From Sipunculus nudus (Eukaryota > Annelida > Sipuncula > Golfingiida > Sipunculidae), in assembly GCA_026874595.1 (NCBI GenBank), contig CM049309.1, positions 9,577,076 through 9,641,075 on the forward strand: a DNA stretch of 64,000 nt, read 5' to 3'. This document shows positions 59,931 to 64,000 of the stretch, piece by piece. The notes below the pieces were generated by a model. It saw only the letters and a program-made list of their open reading frames with translations. It was not told where the DNA came from and did no database searches. Positions within the stretch are counted from its first letter, which is position 1; every line of letters starts with the position of its first letter. A program made the position numbers and the translations under genes.

Positions 59931-60822
59931 CATGAATGATTATGCATGCACATAAACTGATAATATATGATATGAGGGCGCAGAACATTATTGAAATTAA
60001 TGAATTATTAAAACATATACATGTGTCAACAACCTGGCTATTGACCTTGACCTTTCAATGTCCATGATGAACAAGTCGAACTGAATTTAGTCAGTCAATA
60101 TTTACTTATTTATTTAGGTATATTTCTATACATCATATATCATGCATATATCATCATCATCGATTAATAATCGATCATTGTCTGTCTTTCAACTTTAATC
60201 ATCGAATATAATTTTACAACCGATTCCTACCACTTATCCGTATAAATGTGAACTCCATGTCCAACATGAGGGCTTGATAACACTAGGTGTGGAAACGGCA
60301 ATATGTACCATTCCACAATATGATTCACCCAGTAAGTGATTTTTGCTGACCTGACTGATGTTTGTCTAAGCTACAGCTATAAACTTTTATTCGTCCTCAG
60401 CCGGTCAGTTAGGCGAACCGGCCGTCCGCCCGTTAAAGAAGCACTAAATGTAAAATAAACTAGTAGTTCTATCCGTGATTTCTAGGTACATCTTGATGAA
60501 ATCTCATAGTATAGTTCATAGATTCTCTCCTCTTTTATATCCCTTCAGGGGCGGATCCAGGATTTGGGAAAAGGAGGCCAACTCGAGAGGACTAACCACA
60601 AAGCCTAATGAAAGGTCTCTATAGGTCCGGAACAGGGAGGGGGGTCGAAGCCGGTAAAATTGGTAAGAAACCGTTTAAAGAAGGTTGCAGCAGCTGAAAA
60701 CAGGGTTGTCAGGAACCCTGGACCCTCCCCCTGGATCCGCTTCTGCCCTTTGTATATGAAAGCTACGGGTAGCCCCCCCCCCCCCCATTTCTTCTTTAAT
60801 GGTATGGGCAAAATTTCTTTAA

Positions 60823-61200
60823 AGGGGCCTATCTGACGTCTGTGTTAACTGAAGATAACCCCTTAAACCTGTATAAAAATAGACCAGACAACCTCGACTC
60901 CACCATGTACAGGTTGTTCTGCTTATATTCACGTGTTTATAAATACAAATGCATGGTGGTCCCGCAAAATAATCCAAACACTTTCAACAAGGACATCTGT
61001 CGGCATGTCAGGTGAACTAGAGTTTTGCAAAGGGCGATTTGCAACTATAGTGACCACTCAACTTCTGCATATATACAAATAAACCACCATGTTATACGGG
61101 CTACATGGTTTATCCCTCTGTCAACATTCCCTGCCTAGAAATCAGCTTCTGGGGCATTATAAAATCTTTCCCTTACAGGAATTGCCTGATGAAATACCAG
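60823..61200 (+). mobile_element. TTAA-MITE relative, degraded
   Basis: A TTAA precedes aggggcctatctgacg, then blocks gttgttctgcttatattcacg and tcaacaaggacatctg match the 26.8-kb MITE. The right end is not clear. Confidence 0.55.
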
Positions 61201-61894
61201 GTATATATACTTGTATGTCAAGATCGGACATAAAAATAGTCGTCTTCCAGTAGCAGTTAATTTGACCCATTTCGTTGTTTAAACCCTATTTTCACCGTTT
61301 TATTGTAGCATGCTCGCACATATATGCAGAGTTGCGAATGAAAGTCTATAAAATGCAAACCATGATACATAAGACGCGGAGTCGCATATTAATGCCTTTG
61401 TGTTTAATGATAAATGATAAATTATTCATACTTAAAACTGTATAAATACATGTCTGAGTGTCAACATTTTATCTGATGCAAATTTAATCAACTTCAAAAT
61501 AACAATAAATGCATACGAAGCATTACGTATATTTACATTTGAATAGCAGAAAGTTAAAACTTTTGTCTGATAAAAACTTGTTTGATATGGGCGTGTTTTA
61601 AGGGGAAAATAACGTTCAACAGAGAACACCCGACCCCACCCACACATGCCGTCCACACACGCACGCACACACATATCCAGCGCATATGCATGCCCGCACA
61701 CATACAGCAGACTCTGGCTGATACATATACACGCTGATACACGCGCTCGTGCACGCACACATTCCCTTTAGTATATATGCGTATATACCCTTTTGTATAG
61801 TTTGTATATCCATTTAATACAATGCATGCTCGGGTATGTATATATATGTAATAAGATTTCATGTTCACTTATATAAGAAGCTTTATGAATGAAT

Positions 61895-61906
61895 ATATAG
61901 GCCTAT

Positions 61907-61955
<49 letters not shown>
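61895..61955. repeat. (TA)n microsatellite
   Basis: Alternating TA run interrupted once near 61920. Confidence 0.93.
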
Positions 61956-61958
<3 letters not shown>

Positions 61959-64000
61959 CCATACACATATATATATATACCCATGTACAGAGTATAGCGC
62001 ACAATAACCATTTGTCTTTATTTATTTATAATTGATAGGTTTAACTAAATTCGATCATTTGTGACTGATTTTGACGTAGAAACAGCTAGACCTCCGTGAG
62101 TTGCCATTATAAATGACATTATGTGCTGTACATTCATTAAGGGCTTGTCTGTATCCGTGATACGCCAAATAGTAAGAAATCACATGTTATCCTTTAAATG
62201 TTTATGTTGTTTATCGTCTTCGTTATCTCAATAAACATTGAATGGATAGCGCATTTACTAAAATATTAAGCGATATCAGTTAGTATTATAAAGCTCGCAG
62301 TCTATATTCGGATTCATTATAGGCCTATTTTACCTTTTTTTCATGCGATTCAAACAATTTCTATACTTCATCGTGCCGATGTTAATATATACACATTCTG
62401 GAAAGTGGAAGCCTTAAGAATCATTGAACATATATTAGCTAAAAATCAGTATTATAGGCTTGTGTGAATTTGGAAATTCTAATGGATTTTCATTTCAAGA
62501 AACTGTTAGGCCTGTAGACATATAGATTTTATATAATATTACTTACCGGTAATTATATAAGGCTTAATACATGCACCCATAAATTGAATTAAAATTTAAA
62601 AAAAGGATTCTGAATTATATATATATATATATATATATTGTATTTTAGGACCACGCAGGCAGAGCCCACATGAACCGACTGACAGTTGCCAGATGTTATT
62701 TGATCAGATGTGGCCGCTATACATATCGCACGTCTGTGAAGTGGGGGCAGCACGCACGGGTCACATGACTCAGTTGTTGTACTGCTTTGTTTCCTAAACA
62801 AGTGGGTGCGTGGTTCGGGCAAGGCTGATTTTAATTACTGGTTCCAGAATTGGAGATAAAATAAAAACTACAAATACTTTGTGACCAATAAACCCATTTA
62901 ACATTTCAAAGATGTTCTTTATACTGTTGATGCTATAATTTTCCTATTTTTGTTCTGTTTACTGATATCTTGCAAAGTATTTGTTTACTTGTGATTATGT
63001 TGGCCTAGATTGCTGCACAACCATTGGCCAGAAATGACTAAGTGGGCGGAGCTTGGTGTACCACATGATCACAACTCGCTAACCATAAACAGGCCAACAC
63101 TGGGCGAGTCGGGACACCTTGGCAGCTGATTGCAGCAACTGTCAAATGTGTTTTTGGCTGCAAAAACTAGCGCCATCGGTACCAAAATGTCGTCAGAGAC
63201 AGAGCACAGAACCTTGAAAACATCCTAGCGGGATCATACAGCTGATTCGAAGAAGAAATATGAAACCTGGAGGAGGTTTGTGGCTAAAGAATTTGCATGG
63301 ATTGGGTGTTTACCGTTGACGTCGATTCAGTGATGACATGGATGAGTCCGTATTGGCTAATTGTTCAGAATCGAACACGCAAGATTTATTTTTCTAAATT
63401 CCCCAAAATCTGTGTTATTTGTAAATGTTTAAAGCCTCAAATGATTCCATGGCTCCCCATGCCCTTATCTAGAATATAAGCCAGTGGTATTCGATACACG
63501 TTCGTGTGAGGAAAACTAGAGCTTACAGCTGTGCGGGTGCCTTATTTGATGTGGAGTCTTATTTTGACAGCAGACGTACTGTATGATGTGGATTTGGTAC
63601 CGGTATTGGGGAACTGGTAAAGCCCCTGTTGTTAAGAATACATCTCTGTTTTGATTACGCAGAAAATCTCAGCATGGGTGAATTTATCATTGTATAGTTA
63701 TAATTCACACTGCCCTGCGTTCCTTTGTGTTGTACAACTGTACAACTCACGAACAGGTGTGAGTGTAGTCTGTATATATATTTCCTTTGTTTCTGCACGT
63801 ACTGCTCATGCGTTTTAGCGAGATGGAAACTAGATATAAGTACTACGAAATTATATTTGATATGTTTAAATTTAAGGGAAGAACTGTCAACAATTAACAG
63901 AAATTAGACCAAAGCTGTCTTTATTTAGAATAAAATGCTATAGTTTGTGTAGTTATGAAATATGGTTCAGTATATATGTATGGTACTGGACACACCTAAA

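Larger units (their letters stand above)
59931..64000. other. Right flank, no gene supported
   Basis: It contains a TTAA-MITE relative from 60823 (aggggcctatctgacg) to about 61200, a poly-C run at 60774-60786, and (TA)n at 61895-61955 and 62615-62638. The 62640-63300 stretch is less AT-rich and might be the 5' end of a gene lying to the right, but I see no coding exon. Confidence 0.5.

Noticed and set aside
63181-63310. Start of a further gene at the right edge (ATGTCGTCAGAG at about 63187)
   Set aside because: The frame closes after 14 codons with no donor; too little evidence.

Overview
This is a metazoan nuclear window with spliced genes, long AT-rich introns and dense non-autonomous transposons. 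The two protein genes have clear animal orthologues, and the repeat landscape (hairpin-CTAG rolling-circle-like elements, gcccccgcc-ended elements, tRNA-headed SINEs) looks to me like a mollusc, probably a bivalve. That placement is an inference from repeat style. No bacterial, CRISPR or operon-like organisation is present.

Gene 1 (+ strand, from before position 1 or within the left intron to 17364) is the 3' part of an MDC1-like DNA-damage mediator gene. I can join nine coding exons in one frame (2910 nt, 969 residues plus stop): a repeat-bearing exon at 2614-2817, a 1.9 kb exon of charged low-complexity sequence with AT-hook-like motifs, then small exons that build a C-terminal tandem BRCT module. 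The last intron (16627-17270) carries the diagnostic 5' splice site and branch site of a minor-spliceosome (U12-type) intron, and using it extends the protein past an apparent stop into a basic tail.

Gene 2 (- strand, 33212-43799, with a likely first exon at 48357-48423) is a complete or nearly complete SLC17A9-like (vesicular nucleotide transporter family) gene. Ten exons join in one frame (about 407 residues), including a 35-nt microexon. With the candidate first exon the protein is about 428 residues, close to the vertebrate family length.

The rest is repeat. Three sequence families (6760-8288; 12358-14968; five copies of a third at 149-1335, about 21700-22574, 33910-35066, 51565-52478 and about 54605-55497) share one architecture: a 5' end that is repeated inverted near the 3' end, internal tandem repeats, then a short hairpin followed by CTAG before a T. 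This is the layout of Helitron/Helentron-derived non-autonomous elements (HINE type). Several are nested in, or struck by, TIR elements: a 1936-bp hAT-like element sits exactly on the 3' tip of one, and a TTAA-flanked MITE and a TA-flanked MITE are each split by another. Other TIR families, SINEs with tRNA-like heads, a solo LTR, a non-LTR retrotransposon 3' ORF remnant, minisatellites and a recent 1.7-kb tandem duplication (26.0-30.1 kb) fill the intergenic space. The stretches 17.4-33.2 kb and 48.4-64 kb hold no gene I can support.
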